Notes: generated by a model not told the origin, from the letters alone. Numbered from the stretch's first letter, positions 1-9,369 are shown. The stretch is DNA of 55,128 bases from Streptomyces cavernicola (GCF_029968035.1 NZ_JASCIQ010000052.1:1-55128); one strand, 5' to 3'. Numbers and translations: made by a program.

Positions 1-80
1 GAAACCCGCGGGCCTTTCGGTGTGCGGTGAGCAGGTGTGGTGGGGCCACATGTGTCAGGCCCACACACACCAGGCGCGGA

Positions 81-677
81 TCAGTCGTCCACCAGAACCG
101 CCCGCTCGCTCCAGCAGAACACGTGTGCCACGAGTGGCTCCACGACGCCGGCGCCCGGCACCTCGTTGTCGAACCAGCGGTCGACGCAGGTCCAGTGGAA
201 GGGATGGCCGAGATACTCCCCGGTCAGGCCCTCCACATCGGCGAACTCCTGCTCCCAGCAGTGCGTCCAGCGGCTCGGCGTGCGCTCCTGGTCCACCCGG
301 CTCAGCGCCCACGAGCGGATCGTGGAGATGTGTGCGGGCATGGCGAGCAGCTCCGCCTCCAGGCGTGCGACGAGTTCCGCCGCCGTGCCGGGCCGTACGG
401 CGAGCAGCAGCGTGCGCTTGACCCGCTGCCCGTCGAGCGGCACCACAGACCAGTGCATCGGCGTCAGCGCCACCGCTTCCAGCGGCTCGGGCAGGCCGAG
501 CCCGGCGGCGACCTCGGCCGGCGACCGTTCGGACGTGAGGTCCCAGGTGGCGCCCAACCCGCCGAAGCTGCCCGGCAGGTCGGGCCCGACCGCCGAGGCG
601 GACACCCCGGCGGCCGTGCCCGCCTTCTCGTACGACTCGCTTCCCTCGGCGGGGAGCAGGGCCACCCAGCGGGTCAT
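81..677 (-). CDS. Dabb-type alpha/beta-barrel protein
   Basis: A 198-residue protein starting at ATG 677, which overlaps the stop of the upstream gene by four bases (ATGA), so translation is probably coupled. The C-terminal half looks like a stress-responsive A/B barrel (Dabb) domain: a chain typical of the fold runs through PAHISTIRSWALSR and ends in EFADVEGLTGEYLGHPFHW. The first ~85 residues have no motif I recognise. Dabb-like proteins include small-molecule cyclases and decarboxylases of aromatic and polyketide substrates, but most are uncharacterised. It is the last gene of a minus-strand run with a small protein and a luciferase-like oxidoreductase, which suggests a role in the same catabolic or redox process. 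No signal peptide or membrane segment is visible. The family call is fairly safe; the reaction is unknown. Confidence 0.75.
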   Translation of the reverse strand: MTRWVALLPAEGSESYEKAGTAAGVSASAVGPDLPGSFGGLGATWDLTSERSPAEVAAGLGLPEPLEAVALTPMHWSVVPLDGQRVKRTLLLAVRPGTAAELVARLEAELLAMPAHISTIRSWALSRVDQERTPSRWTHCWEQEFADVEGLTGEYLGHPFHWTCVDRWFDNEVPGAGVVEPLVAHVFCWSERAVLVDD

Positions 678-1033
678 GCGGGCACCTCCGTTGCAGCTGC
701 ACCCAGGGCCACCGGCTGGAGCACCTGGCGGTCCCGGTCCAGGGCGAGCGCGTCCGTACGCGCCCAGAACTCGGGGACGCGCGGGTCGCGGTTGGCCGCC
801 GAGCGCGAGCCGTAGAACGCACGGTCGTCGCGCAGCGACCACAGGACGCGGACGGCCACCGTGTCCGGGCCCGTCCAGCTCTGCCACAGCCGCTGCAGGG
901 ACATGCCGCGCTCGCGGGCGCCCGGCAGGTACTCGGTGCGCCAACTCCGCAGCCAGGCTTCGACGTCGGACGCGGCGAGGACCACGAGGTCGAGGATCTC
1001 GACCCCGCCCTCAGGGGCAGGTTCACGGTTCAT
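674..1033 (-). CDS. Small uncharacterised protein, possibly ferredoxin-like fold
   Basis: A 119-residue protein starting at ATG 1033, overlapping the end of the F420-type oxidoreductase gene by four bases. The sequence has alternating hydrophobic strands (EILDLVVLAAS, VAVRVLWSLRDD) separated by a helix rich in Arg and Trp. This resembles the small alpha/beta-barrel proteins of the NIPSNAP or Dabb kind, but no diagnostic motif allows a firm assignment. It lies between the oxidoreductase and the Dabb-type protein in a tightly coupled trio, so it probably works with them. It has no signal peptide. I do not recognise a specific function. Confidence 0.65.
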   Translation of the reverse strand: MNREPAPEGGVEILDLVVLAASDVEAWLRSWRTEYLPGARERGMSLQRLWQSWTGPDTVAVRVLWSLRDDRAFYGSRSAANRDPRVPEFWARTDALALDRDRQVLQPVALGAAATEVPA

Positions 1034-1947
1034 GACAGCTTCTCCAGGACCTCGGAGCGGTAGCGGTCGATCTGTTCGCGCAGGGCGTCGAGGCCGCGCG
1101 GGCCCGCGAGCCCGTCCGCGCCGCCGATGCGCGGGGAGAGGACGAGCCGGCCGGCGCCCGCGGCGACGTACCGGCCCACCCACGACGGGTCGTCGGCGCG
1201 TTCGGGGCTGCACGACCCCGGCCACACCGTGATCTCGACGGAGTCCTCCGCCCGCCCCGCCCGCCGCGCGCAGTCGCGCAGCAGATCGGCCTGGCGGGCG
1301 AAGTCCTCCGGGGTGATCGTGTACGGGAACCAGCCGTCGCCGATCCGCCCGGCGCGCCGCACGGCGGGGTCGCTGTTGCCGCCGAGCACGACGGGCACCG
1401 CCCCGCTCGCCGGCCGGGGCAGCGAGTGCAGGTCCTCGAAGGAGCAGTGAACTCCCGTGTACGAGGCGGGACTTGACGACCACAGGGCCCGCATCGCGCC
1501 GATGCCCTCCTCCAGGCGGCGGCCCCGGTCCCGGTAGGGCACGCCGACCGCCGCGTACTCCTCCTTCTGCCAGCCGATGCCGAGGCCGAGCAGGAGGCGG
1601 CCGCCGGTGAGCCGGTCCAGGGTGGCGGCGCGCTTGGCGAGCACCACCGGGCTGTGCAGCGGGGCGACCATCATCGCGGTGCCGAACCGCAGGGTGTCGC
1701 AGGAGCCCGCGATGAACGCGATGGTCTCCAGGGGGTCGGGCATGGGCACGGCCCCGGAGCTGCCGGGTATGCGCCCGTCGGCCGCGTACGGATAGAGCGG
1801 CTCGTAGCTCTCGGCCACGGCGACGTGCTCGACGGTCCAGAGGGACTCGACGCCGCACTCCTCAAGGGTGCCCGCGAGGTCGCGGAGGAACCCGCCGGAC
1901 GTGATCAGACCGTCGGCGAACGGGGCCATCATGCCGAGTCGGATCAT
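1030..1947 (-). CDS. LLM-class F420-dependent oxidoreductase
   Basis: A 305-residue luciferase-like monooxygenase (LLM) family protein. Visible features are the N-terminal barrel strand MIRLGMMAPFADG, the segment ESLWTVEHVAV, the conserved stretch LAKRAATLDRLTGGRLLLGLG, and the late glycine-rich VPVVLGGNSDPAVRRAGRIGDGWFPY. These are typical of actinobacterial TIGR03619-like F420 enzymes. Such proteins use reduced F420 (sometimes FMN) to reduce or oxidise carbonyls, alcohols or unsaturated bonds. The gene lies 13 bp after the phosphatase gene and overlaps the next gene by an ATGA. The substrate cannot be read from the sequence; a steroid-derived intermediate is possible given the neighbouring island, but this is inference. 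Confidence 0.85.
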   Translation of the reverse strand: MIRLGMMAPFADGLITSGGFLRDLAGTLEECGVESLWTVEHVAVAESYEPLYPYAADGRIPGSSGAVPMPDPLETIAFIAGSCDTLRFGTAMMVAPLHSPVVLAKRAATLDRLTGGRLLLGLGIGWQKEEYAAVGVPYRDRGRRLEEGIGAMRALWSSSPASYTGVHCSFEDLHSLPRPASGAVPVVLGGNSDPAVRRAGRIGDGWFPYTITPEDFARQADLLRDCARRAGRAEDSVEITVWPGSCSPERADDPSWVGRYVAAGAGRLVLSPRIGGADGLAGPRGLDALREQIDRYRSEVLEKLS

Positions 1948-1960
1948 CGGCCCGCCCCTC

Positions 1961-2896
1961 TCAACGCACCAGGCGCGCGCGGAGCTTGAGCAGCGTCGAC
2001 CGGTCGAGGCCGAGGCCCTCGGTGAGGTAGCGGCCGAAGCTGCCGTGCTCGCGCTCCACCTGGTCGAGGGCCGCGTCGAGGTAGTCCTCGCGTACCTCCT
2101 GCAGGGGGATGAGCAGGTCCGGGTTCTCCATGTAGCCGCCGGCCTTCAGGCCCTCGCGGGTCTTGCGGTCGGCCTCGGCGCGGTACTCGTTGGACTTCAG
2201 GTAGTCCTTCTCCGCGGTCTCCTCCGACACGCCCACGGCGCGCAGCAGGACGTACGAGGTCCAGCCGGTGCGGTCCTTGCCGGAGGTGCAGTGGAAGAGG
2301 AGCGGGGCCTTCCCGGACTGCGCGAGGTCGCGGAGCGTCGCCGCGAACTGGGCGCGGGTCTCGGCGGAGGTGACGAAGGAGCTGTAGATGTCCTCCATCA
2401 TCTGCTCGGCCTTGCCGTCGCCGAGCATCTCCTGCTGCTTGACCGGGTCCTTGGAGCCGATGGCCTCCATGGTCTTGGCGTACAGGCCGTTGTCGTTGAC
2501 GGGCCGGGCCGTGACCTCGACGCCCTTGGGCAGCCGGTCGGCGCCGTCGCGCTCGACCTCGAAGGGGACGCGGTAGTCGACGACGGTACGCAGGTCCAGG
2601 TCGCCGACCTTCCGCACGTCGGCGTCGGTCAGCTTGCCGAGCGAGTCGGCGCGGAAGACCTGCCCGGCGCGCAGCTGCCCGCCGTGGGCGGTGCGGATTC
2701 CGCCCAGGTCGCGGACGTTGACGGCGCCTTCGAGCTCGACGAGGCCGCCGTTCGACGTACGGCTGTGGGACACGGGCTTCGCCGGGGCGTCGGCGGACTT
2801 CGGCGCCTCGGCGGACGAGCAGGAGGTGAGGGCGCCGAGCAGCGCGGCCGAGACGAGACCGGCGGCGGTGGTGCGGCGGATTCTGGTGGTACGCAC
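1961..2896 (-). CDS. Lipoprotein tyrosine phosphatase (PtpB/DSP-like)
   Basis: A 311-residue protein. I chose GTG 2896 because AGGAG lies nine bases upstream and because it gives a clean lipoprotein signal: the charged start VRTTRIRRTT, a hydrophobic core, then the lipobox LTSC at about residue 27. The mature part carries the phosphatase P-loop HCTSGKDRTG (CX5R with Cys and Arg present) and an NVRDLGG motif near the start of the domain, both typical of the tyrosine-protein phosphatase family that includes mycobacterial PtpB. It should therefore be tethered outside the membrane and hydrolyse phosphate monoesters on protein or lipid. It heads the run leading into the F420-type oxidoreductase, 13 bp away. 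A secreted phosphatase is odd beside catabolic genes. The upstream region contains five GTGCGGT repeats. Confidence 0.88.
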   Translation of the reverse strand: MRTTRIRRTTAAGLVSAALLGALTSCSSAEAPKSADAPAKPVSHSRTSNGGLVELEGAVNVRDLGGIRTAHGGQLRAGQVFRADSLGKLTDADVRKVGDLDLRTVVDYRVPFEVERDGADRLPKGVEVTARPVNDNGLYAKTMEAIGSKDPVKQQEMLGDGKAEQMMEDIYSSFVTSAETRAQFAATLRDLAQSGKAPLLFHCTSGKDRTGWTSYVLLRAVGVSEETAEKDYLKSNEYRAEADRKTREGLKAGGYMENPDLLIPLQEVREDYLDAALDQVEREHGSFGRYLTEGLGLDRSTLLKLRARLVR

Positions 2897-2924
2897 GGAG
2901 ATCAACTCCTGGGCGTGGTAGGGA

Positions 2925-3033
2925 GGTTCAGGGGTGCGGTGTACGTGTGCTGTGCGTGTGCGGTGTTTCCGGTGCGGTTCAGGGGTGCACCGCCCCAGTG
3001 CGACAGTGCCGTTCAGGTGCGGTGCAGTGCGGT
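2925..3033. repeat. GTGCGGT repeat cluster before the phosphatase gene
   Basis: Five copies of GTGCGGT start at 2934, 2958, 2972, 3017 and 3027. Two longer direct copies of GGTTCAGGGGTGC lie at 2925-2937 and 2976-2988, 51 bp apart. The block fills the leader and promoter region of the phosphatase gene. It may be an array of protein-binding sites or expanded simple sequence; nothing else was recognised in 2897-3108 apart from the hairpin at 3045-3070. Confidence 0.6.
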
Positions 3034-3044
3034 ACAGGCGCGGT

Positions 3045-3070
3045 GCGGGGGCGGGATGCGGCGCCCCCGC
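3045..3070 (-). terminator. Hairpin downstream of ipdC
   Basis: A perfect 9-bp GC stem (GCGGGGGCG at 3045-3053 with CGCCCCCGC at 3062-3070) with an 8-nt loop, about 40 bp after the ipdC stop on the minus strand. It has no U-tract, as is common in Streptomyces. It probably ends the echA20-ipdA-ipdB-ipdC transcript. Confidence 0.6.
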
Positions 3071-3108
3071 CGCGGTGTTCCAGGTGGCGCTCTGGCGCCA
3101 GGAAGCGC

Positions 3109-4176
3109 TCAGGCGCCCGGCACGGGCAGCGCGCGCAGGGTCGCCTCGGCCTCGGCCATGACGCGGTCGACGAGCTCGGCGCACGAGGGCAGGTCGTCGA
3201 TGAGCCCCGCGACCTGGCCCGAGGCCATCACGCCGAGATCGGTGCGGCCCTCGACCATGGAGGCCTTGAGCAGCATCGGGGTGTTGGCGGCGAGCAGGAT
3301 CTGACTCCACGTCATGTCCTTGCCGTGCTTCATCGCGAGCCCGTCACGGACCAGTTGGGGCCAGCTCATCTTGGTCTCGCGCCGGAACGCCGACGCGTGC
3401 CGCACCGCCCGGAGCAGCGAGCTGACCCGTCCGGACCGCTCCAACTCCTCGACCAATTCGGTACGGAGCATCCGGTGCGGGAGCCCGTCGACCTTGGTGG
3501 TGACGGTGACGTCCTTGACGGTCGCCGCGAGGTAGCGGGCCTTGACGGCGTCCGGGACGGTCGAGTCCGAGGTGAGCAGGAAGCGGGTGCCCATCGCGAC
3601 CCCGGCCGCCCCGTACGAGAGCGCGGCGACCAGGCCGCGCCCGTCGTGGAAGCCGCCCGCCGCGATCACCGGGATGTCCACGGCGTCCACGACCTGCGGA
3701 AGCAGCACGGTCGTCGCGACGTCACCGGTGTGCCCGCCGCCCTCGCCGCCCTGCACGACCACGGCGTCCGCGCCCCACGCCGCGACCTTCTCGGCGTGCC
3801 GACGCGCACCGATGGACGGGATCACGACCACCCCGGCGTCCTTGAGCCGGGCGATCAGCTCACGCGAGGGGGCGAGCGCGAACGACGCCACCTTCACGCC
3901 CTCGTCGACGATCACGCGCACGCGCTCCTCGGCGTCTCCCGCGTCCGCCCGCAGATTCACCCCGAACGGCGCGTCCGTACGGGACTTGACCTCGCGTACG
4001 GCCGAACGCAGCTGGTCGACCGTCATGGTGGCCGAGGCGAGAATGCCGAGCGCGCCCGCGTTGGCCGAGGCGGAGACCAGGCGCGGTCCTGCCACCCAGC
4101 CCATCCCGGTCTGCACGATCGGATGCCGTACGCCGACCAGTTCGGTGAGCCGGGTCGGCAGGGTGAGGTCGCTCAT
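3109..4176 (-). CDS. ipdC: IpdC-like flavin reductase (nitronate monooxygenase family)
   Basis: A 355-residue TIM-barrel flavoprotein of the 2-nitropropane dioxygenase/nitronate monooxygenase superfamily. Visible motifs are RHPIVQTGMGWVAGP near the N-terminus, the FMN-binding VVVQGGEGGGHTG and PVIAAGGFHDGRG, and GAAGVAMGTRFL. The length equals what I recall for M. tuberculosis Rv3553 (IpdC), which acts on CoA esters of the C/D-ring fragment in cholesterol catabolism. The neighbours ipdB, ipdA and echA20 are in the same order, which supports this over a generic nitronate monooxygenase. Its ATG at 4176 overlaps the stop of ipdB by four bases. It is the last gene of the operon and is followed by a hairpin. 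The IpdC role is inferred from family and synteny. Confidence 0.88.
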   Translation of the reverse strand: MSDLTLPTRLTELVGVRHPIVQTGMGWVAGPRLVSASANAGALGILASATMTVDQLRSAVREVKSRTDAPFGVNLRADAGDAEERVRVIVDEGVKVASFALAPSRELIARLKDAGVVVIPSIGARRHAEKVAAWGADAVVVQGGEGGGHTGDVATTVLLPQVVDAVDIPVIAAGGFHDGRGLVAALSYGAAGVAMGTRFLLTSDSTVPDAVKARYLAATVKDVTVTTKVDGLPHRMLRTELVEELERSGRVSSLLRAVRHASAFRRETKMSWPQLVRDGLAMKHGKDMTWSQILLAANTPMLLKASMVEGRTDLGVMASGQVAGLIDDLPSCAELVDRVMAEAEATLRALPVPGA

Positions 4177-4936
4177 GCCGTCGGCACCTCGCGCTCGCGC
4201 AGCCCCTTCGGGTCGAGCACCTCGCGGATCAGCCGGAGCTCCTCGGCCTCGGGCTCGCGGGTGTACGGCACGTCGTCCGGTACGACGAGGTCGAAGCCGG
4301 TGGCCTCGCGCACCTGGTCGACGGTGACGCCGGGGTGCAGGGAGCGCAGCCGCATCGACCGGTCCGGGGTCTCGAAGTCGAACACGCCCAGGTCGCTGAT
4401 GACTTCGGGGATGCGGTGGTAGCGGGTCGCGGCGGGCCCGGCCGCGGCGGCGCTGTCGTAGCCGACGCCGCTCACCATGTCGACCTTCTCCACGAAGACG
4501 CGGGTGGAGTGCTTCGGCACCCAGTAACTCGTCGGGTTGTTCAGGGTGTTGACCGGCGCGCCGCGCACCCCGAGCAGCTGCCGCTTGGGCTTCGCCCAGT
4601 CGCCGATGCAGGAGATGTTCTGGTTGCCGTGCCGGTCGATCTGCGAGGCGCCCATCATCACGTGCCGTCGCCCCATCGCGACCAGGGCCAGATGCTGGCG
4701 GTACGGCAGCCAGCCCTCCACGACCTCGGCCTTGGCGCCGACCGCCGGGACGTCGCCGATCAGCATCGCCTCGCCGTCGGTGAGCAGCAGCTCGGGGGAG
4801 AACGTCAGCTTCGCGAGCCGGGCGCCGATCGTCGGGACGGTGCCCATGGGGGTGGCGAGCACCTCGCCCGCGCCGCGCCAGGCCTCGGCGCAGGCCACGA
4901 CGCAGTACTCGGCGCGAGTAGCGGTGATCGTGCTGC

Positions 4937-4940
<4 letters not shown>
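4173..4940 (-). CDS. ipdB: Steroid ring-cleaving hydrolase, beta subunit (IpdB)
   Basis: A 255-residue class I CoA-transferase-fold protein. It begins with a short lead (TRAEYCVVACAEAWRGAGEV) and carries the segments RRHVMMGASQIDRHGNQN and LHPGVTVDQVREATGFDL, which are characteristic of IpdB. IpdA/IpdB is a heterodimer that looks like a CoA transferase but in mycobacteria hydrolyses a ring C carbon-carbon bond of COCHEA-CoA in late steroid degradation. The classical transferase glutamate is not obvious, as expected for this subfamily. The gene overlaps ipdA upstream and ipdC downstream by four bases each, consistent with one coupled operon. An ordinary 3-oxoacid CoA-transferase subunit is the alternative, but the echA20/ipdC context argues against it. 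Confidence 0.9.
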
Positions 4941-5802
<862 letters not shown>

Positions 5803-5806
<4 letters not shown>

Positions 5807-6594
5807 GACTGGTGCTCCTTTCCGGTGCCGGCGGCGGTCGAGCCGTTCGACGAGGGGGAGTCGCCGAAGGTGTCGCGCACCCGGTCGGCGACCCCGCTGA
5901 GGTTGGCCTCGAAGGTGAAGCCCTGCTCGAAGCGGTAGCTGCGGCGTACGTCCACGGGGTCGATGCCGTTGATCGCGGCCTTGGCGAGCCGGATCAGATA
6001 GGCGTCCTTCGCGGCGATCTCCCGCGCCAACTCCAAGGCAGATTCCATGAGTTGGGTGCGCGGCACGACCTCCCACACCGAGCCGTGCCGGTGCAGTTCC
6101 TCCGCGGTCGCGGTGCGCGAGGTGTAGTACAGGGCCCGCATCAGGTGCTGCGGGACGAGGCGGGCCAGATGCGTGGCCGCGCCGAGCGCGCCCCGGTCCA
6201 GCTCGGGCAGGCCGAACGTGGAGTCCTCGCTGGCCACGATCGCGTCCGCGTTGCCGACGAGACCGATGCCGCCGCCGAGGCAGAAGCCGTGCACCGCGGC
6301 GACGACGGGGACCTCGCAGTCGTAGACCGCGGCGAACGCCTCGTAGCAGCCGCGGTTGGCGCCGATCAGCGCCTCGTGCCCGTCGGTCCGCTGGACCTCC
6401 TTGATGTCGACGCCCGCGTTGAACCCGCGCCCCTCGGCGGTGAGCACGACACAGCGCACCTTCGGGTCGGCCCCGGCGGCGCGCACCGCGGCCGCCAGGT
6501 CGTACCAGCCCTGCACGGGAAGGGCGTTGACGGGCGGGAAGTCCACGGTGACGACCGCGATGCCCTCTTCCGGGGCGGAGGTGGAGACACCCAT
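5803..6594 (-). CDS. echA20: Enoyl-CoA hydratase-family ring hydrolase (EchA20)
   Basis: A 263-residue crotonase-fold protein. The CoA-binding and oxyanion-hole segments RGFNAGVDIKEVQ and AAVHGFCLGGGIGLVGNADAIVAS are intact, followed by FGLPELDRGALGA. In mycobacterial steroid catabolism EchA20 hydrolyses the D-ring of HIEC-CoA to give COCHEA-CoA, the substrate of IpdAB. Here it is first in the echA20-ipdA-ipdB-ipdC operon, which supports that role over a generic beta-oxidation hydratase. The ATG at 6594 has only a weak, distant ribosome site, so a slightly later start is possible. A KstR2-like palindrome is centred 28 bp upstream. The C-terminal tail is rich in Ser and Gly and probably flexible. 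Confidence 0.88.
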
Positions 6595-6615
6595 GAGCGA
6601 ATCAGCTACCTTTCC

Positions 6616-6629
6616 ACCAAACGTTTGTT
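6616..6629. promoter_or_regulatory. KstR2-like operator between echA20 and SDR genes
   Basis: ACCAAACGTTTGTT contains the perfect 10-bp palindrome CAAACGTTTG. The published mycobacterial KstR2 motif, as I recall it, is AnCAAGnnCTTGnT. This site fits it at every fixed position except one symmetric pair (G to A, C to T). It lies between the divergent echA20 and SDR genes, as in the mycobacterial regulon. No TetR-type gene is present in the window, so the regulator would be encoded elsewhere. Confidence 0.6.
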
Positions 6630-6672
6630 AGGCGGAACATAGCAGCGGTTCGCCCGCTGCGGGAGGTGTCCA

Positions 6673-7449
6673 TTGGCAGCGATCATCGATCTGTCCGGAA
6701 CGGTCGCCGTCGTCACCGGCGGCACCCGGGGCGTCGGAGCAGGCATCACACGGGCGTTCCTCGAAGCGGGCGCGGACGTCGTGACCTGCGCCCGCCGCCC
6801 ACCGGAGAAGCCCGTCGAGGCAGCCGGGCGCACCGTGCGGTTCCATGCCCTCGACCTGCGCGACGCGGACGCCGTCACCGCCTTCTTCACGCAGGTCAGG
6901 GAGGAGTACGGACGGCTCGACACCCTCGTCAACAACGCCGGGGGAGCCCCGTTCCGGATGCTCGGCGAGGGCGGACCGGCCCGGCACGCCAGGGTCGTCG
7001 AACTGAACCTGCTCGCCCCGCTGACCGCCTCGCTCGCCGCGTACGAGGTGATGCGCGGGCAGGCGGGCGGCGGGTCGATGGTGATGGTCGGCAGCGTCAG
7101 CGGCACCCGGCCCTCGCCGGGCACGGCGGCCTACGGGGCGGCCAAGGCGGGCCTGGAGAACCTCGCCGCCTCCATGGCCGTGGAGTGGGCGCCCGAGGTG
7201 CGGGTCAACACCGTCGTCCTCGGCCCGGTCCGCACCGAGCTGTCCCACCTGCACTACGGCGACGAGGACGGCATCGCCGCCGTCGGCCGCACCGTCCCGC
7301 TCGGCCGCCTCGCCGAGCCCGCCGACGTGGGCGACGCCTGCGTCTTCCTCGCCTCGGACCGGGCCGCGTACGTCAGCGGGGCGAGCCTGCACGTCCACGG
7401 CGGCGGGGAGCGGCCCGCGTTCCTCGACGCCGCCAACGTCAACAACTGA
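6673..7449 (+). CDS. SDR oxidoreductase (Rv3549c-like)
   Basis: A 258-residue classical short-chain dehydrogenase. The cofactor motif TGGTRGVGAG (TGxxxGxG), the NNAG stretch and the catalytic Ser and YxxxK (YGAAK) are all present. I take the TTG at 6673 because GGGAGGTG lies just upstream and no ATG or GTG fits better. The gene diverges from echA20 and is followed by a second SDR, the arrangement I recall for Rv3549c-Rv3548c in the mycobacterial KstR2 regulon. It probably oxidises or reduces a hydroxyl/keto group on the C/D-ring CoA intermediates, but the substrate is not readable from the sequence. Transcription probably starts near the KstR2-like palindrome 50 bp upstream. Confidence 0.85.
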   Translation: MAAIIDLSGTVAVVTGGTRGVGAGITRAFLEAGADVVTCARRPPEKPVEAAGRTVRFHALDLRDADAVTAFFTQVREEYGRLDTLVNNAGGAPFRMLGEGGPARHARVVELNLLAPLTASLAAYEVMRGQAGGGSMVMVGSVSGTRPSPGTAAYGAAKAGLENLAASMAVEWAPEVRVNTVVLGPVRTELSHLHYGDEDGIAAVGRTVPLGRLAEPADVGDACVFLASDRAAYVSGASLHVHGGGERPAFLDAANVNN

Positions 7450-7512
7450 CGGCTGCCGGGCGGGAGTTGAGCAATGTCACCCGCCCCCACACCCTCTAGA
7501 TCGGGAGTCACC

Positions 7513-8433
7513 ATGAGCACGAGCACGGGAATCTGCGCCGGCCGCGTGGCCGTCGTCACCGGAGCGGGCCGCGGCCTCGGCCGGGCGCACGCACTCGCCC
7601 TGGCCGCCGAGGGCGCGAAGGTCGTCGTGAACGACATCGGGGCCGCGCTCGACGGCAGCGGCGCCGCCGCCGGGCCCGCCGACGAGGTCGTCGGAGAGAT
7701 CCGCGCGGCGGGCGGCGAGGCCGTCGCGCACGCCGGCGACATCGCCACCTCCGACGGCGCGGCCTCGCTGATCACCACCGCCCTGGACGCGTTCGGCCGC
7801 CTCGACACCCTGGTCAACAACGCGGGCTTCCTGCGCGACCGGATGCTCGTCAACCTCGACGAGGACGACTGGGACGCCGTCATGCGCGTCCACCTCAAGG
7901 GCCACTTCCTGCCCCTCAAGCACGCCGCCGCGCACTGGCGGGCCGAGGCCAAGGCGGGCCGTACGCCCGATGCGCGGGTCGTCAACACCAGTTCCGGGGC
8001 AGGCCTGTTGGGCAGCGTCGGACAGGGCAACTACTCCGCGGCCAAGGCGGGCATCCTCGGCCTCACCCTCGTCGCCGCGGCCGAGATGGGCCGCTACGGG
8101 GTCCAGGTCAACGCGATCGCACCGGCCGCCCGGACCCGGATGACGGAGCAGACCTTCGCGGACACGATGGCGGCTCCCGAGGACGGCGCCTTCGACGCGA
8201 TGGCCCCGGAGAACGTCTCGCCCCTCGTCGTCTGGCTGGGCTCCGAGTCCTCCGCGGGCGTCACGGGCCGGGTCTTCGAGGCGGAGGCGGGCCGCATCAC
8301 CGTCATGGAGGGCTGGCGCCCCGGCCCCACCGCGGACAAGGGCGCCCGCTGGACTCCGGCCGAGGCGGGCGAGACGGCCCTGAAGCTTCTGTCCGATGCG
8401 GAGAAGCCGCAGCCGGTGTACGGGGCGCGCTGA
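7513..8433 (+). CDS. SDR oxidoreductase (Rv3548c-like, HSD4 type)
   Basis: A 306-residue SDR, longer than the usual 250 residues. TGAGRGLGRAHALALAAEG at the start, the NDIG stretch, NNAGFLRDRM and the catalytic YSAAK resemble the dehydrogenase half of 17-beta-HSD type 4 proteins. A C-terminal extension of about 50 residues (EGWRPGPTADKGARWTPAE) matches the longer mycobacterial Rv3548c kind, which I recall at 304 residues. ATG 7513 is preceded by GGGAG. It follows the first SDR by 63 bp and precedes a third, broken SDR by 12 bp, so the three look like one operon. Its likely role is a 3-hydroxyacyl-CoA or ring-hydroxyl dehydrogenase step in C/D-ring breakdown; this is inference. Confidence 0.85.
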   Translation: MSTSTGICAGRVAVVTGAGRGLGRAHALALAAEGAKVVVNDIGAALDGSGAAAGPADEVVGEIRAAGGEAVAHAGDIATSDGAASLITTALDAFGRLDTLVNNAGFLRDRMLVNLDEDDWDAVMRVHLKGHFLPLKHAAAHWRAEAKAGRTPDARVVNTSSGAGLLGSVGQGNYSAAKAGILGLTLVAAAEMGRYGVQVNAIAPAARTRMTEQTFADTMAAPEDGAFDAMAPENVSPLVVWLGSESSAGVTGRVFEAEAGRITVMEGWRPGPTADKGARWTPAEAGETALKLLSDAEKPQPVYGAR

Positions 8434-8445
8434 GAGGAGTACGGG

Positions 8446-9333
8446 ATGAACACCTCACTCAAGGACAAGGTGGCCCTCGTCACCGGCAGCAGCCGCGGCA
8501 TCGGCAGGGCGATCGCGCAGCGCCTCGCGGCCGAGGGCGCGACGGTGGTGGTGACGGCACGGGCCAACGCCCCTACGCCGTCGACGAGATCGGGCCGGGA
8601 CGACATCCTGCCCGGCACCCTCGACGAGACCGTCGCCCTGATCGAGGCCGCCGGCGGACGCGCGTACGCCATCCCCGCCGACCTGGCGGACCCCGCGGCC
8701 CGTGACGGCCTGATCGACCGGGTCGTCGAGCGGGCGGGCGGGCTCGACATCCTGGTCAACAACGCCGGGTACGCCGACTACGCCCGCGTCGAGGACATGG
8801 CCCTCGACACCTTCGACCGCACCCTCGACCACTATCTGCGCATCCCGTTCGCGCTGTCCCGGGCGGCGATCCCGCAGCTGCGGGCGCGCGGCGCGGGCTG
8901 GATCGTCAACATCGGCTCGGTCACCGGCGTGAGCCCGCAACGCCCGTACCGCGCCTACAACAAACGCGGCGGCGACGTCATTTACGCCTCGGCCAAGGCC
9001 GCCGTCCACCGCTTCACCTAGGGCCTCGCGGCCGAACTCCTCGACGACGGCATCGCGGTCAACTGCGTAGCCCCGTCAACGGCGATCGCCACCCCGGGCG
9101 CGGCGTCCCTCATCCCCGACGGCTACGAGACGGAACCCGTCGAATACCTCGCGGAAACAGTCCTGGCCATGTGCACGGCCCCGGCAGAAACCCGCACAGG
9201 CCTCCTCGCCTTCAGCCTCCACTACCCGCACCATCACGAGTTGGAGGTGCACACCCTCGACGGCCGCGGTCTGCTCCCACGCCGAGAGCCCCCGCCTTGG
9301 GCCAACCCGAACATCGACCCTTCGGGCCTGTAG
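8446..9333 (+). pseudogene. SDR oxidoreductase interrupted by an in-frame amber codon
   Basis: The reading frame from ATG 8446 encodes an SDR (TGSSRGIGRAIAQRLAAEG, NNAGYADYA, catalytic YASAK) and stops at TAG 9019-9021, just after KAAVHRFT. The same frame then continues without interruption for 103 codons to TAG 9331-9333 with clear SDR character: GLAAELLDDGIAVNCVAPST, then a conserved-looking tail ending NPNIDPSGL. A single base change (CAG to TAG, giving HRFTQGLAAEL) would explain it. The full product would be 295 residues. The truncated 191-residue product keeps the active site but loses the C-terminal third. It is last in the SDR operon and is followed by a strong terminator. A sequencing error is the alternative. 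Confidence 0.85.
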
Positions 9334-9337
9334 GCCA

Positions 9338-9369
9338 GGGGCGCCCCGCTGGGGGCGCCCCACTTTTTT
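9338..9369 (+). terminator. Rho-independent terminator after the SDR operon
   Basis: The self-complementary GGGGCGCCCC occurs at 9338-9347 and 9352-9361 with a 4-nt loop, followed by six T at 9364-9369. This is a textbook intrinsic terminator, five bases after the last SDR stop. Confidence 0.85.

Noticed and set aside
37..1035. Plus-strand frames across the left-end genes
   Set aside because: Arg/Pro/Ser-rich composition and no family motifs; the minus-strand genes with overlapping starts and stops explain the region.
9019..9021. Stop-codon readthrough or recoding of the amber codon in the third SDR
   Set aside because: No known recoding signal is seen and pyrrolysine use is not expected in Streptomyces; a nonsense mutation is simpler.
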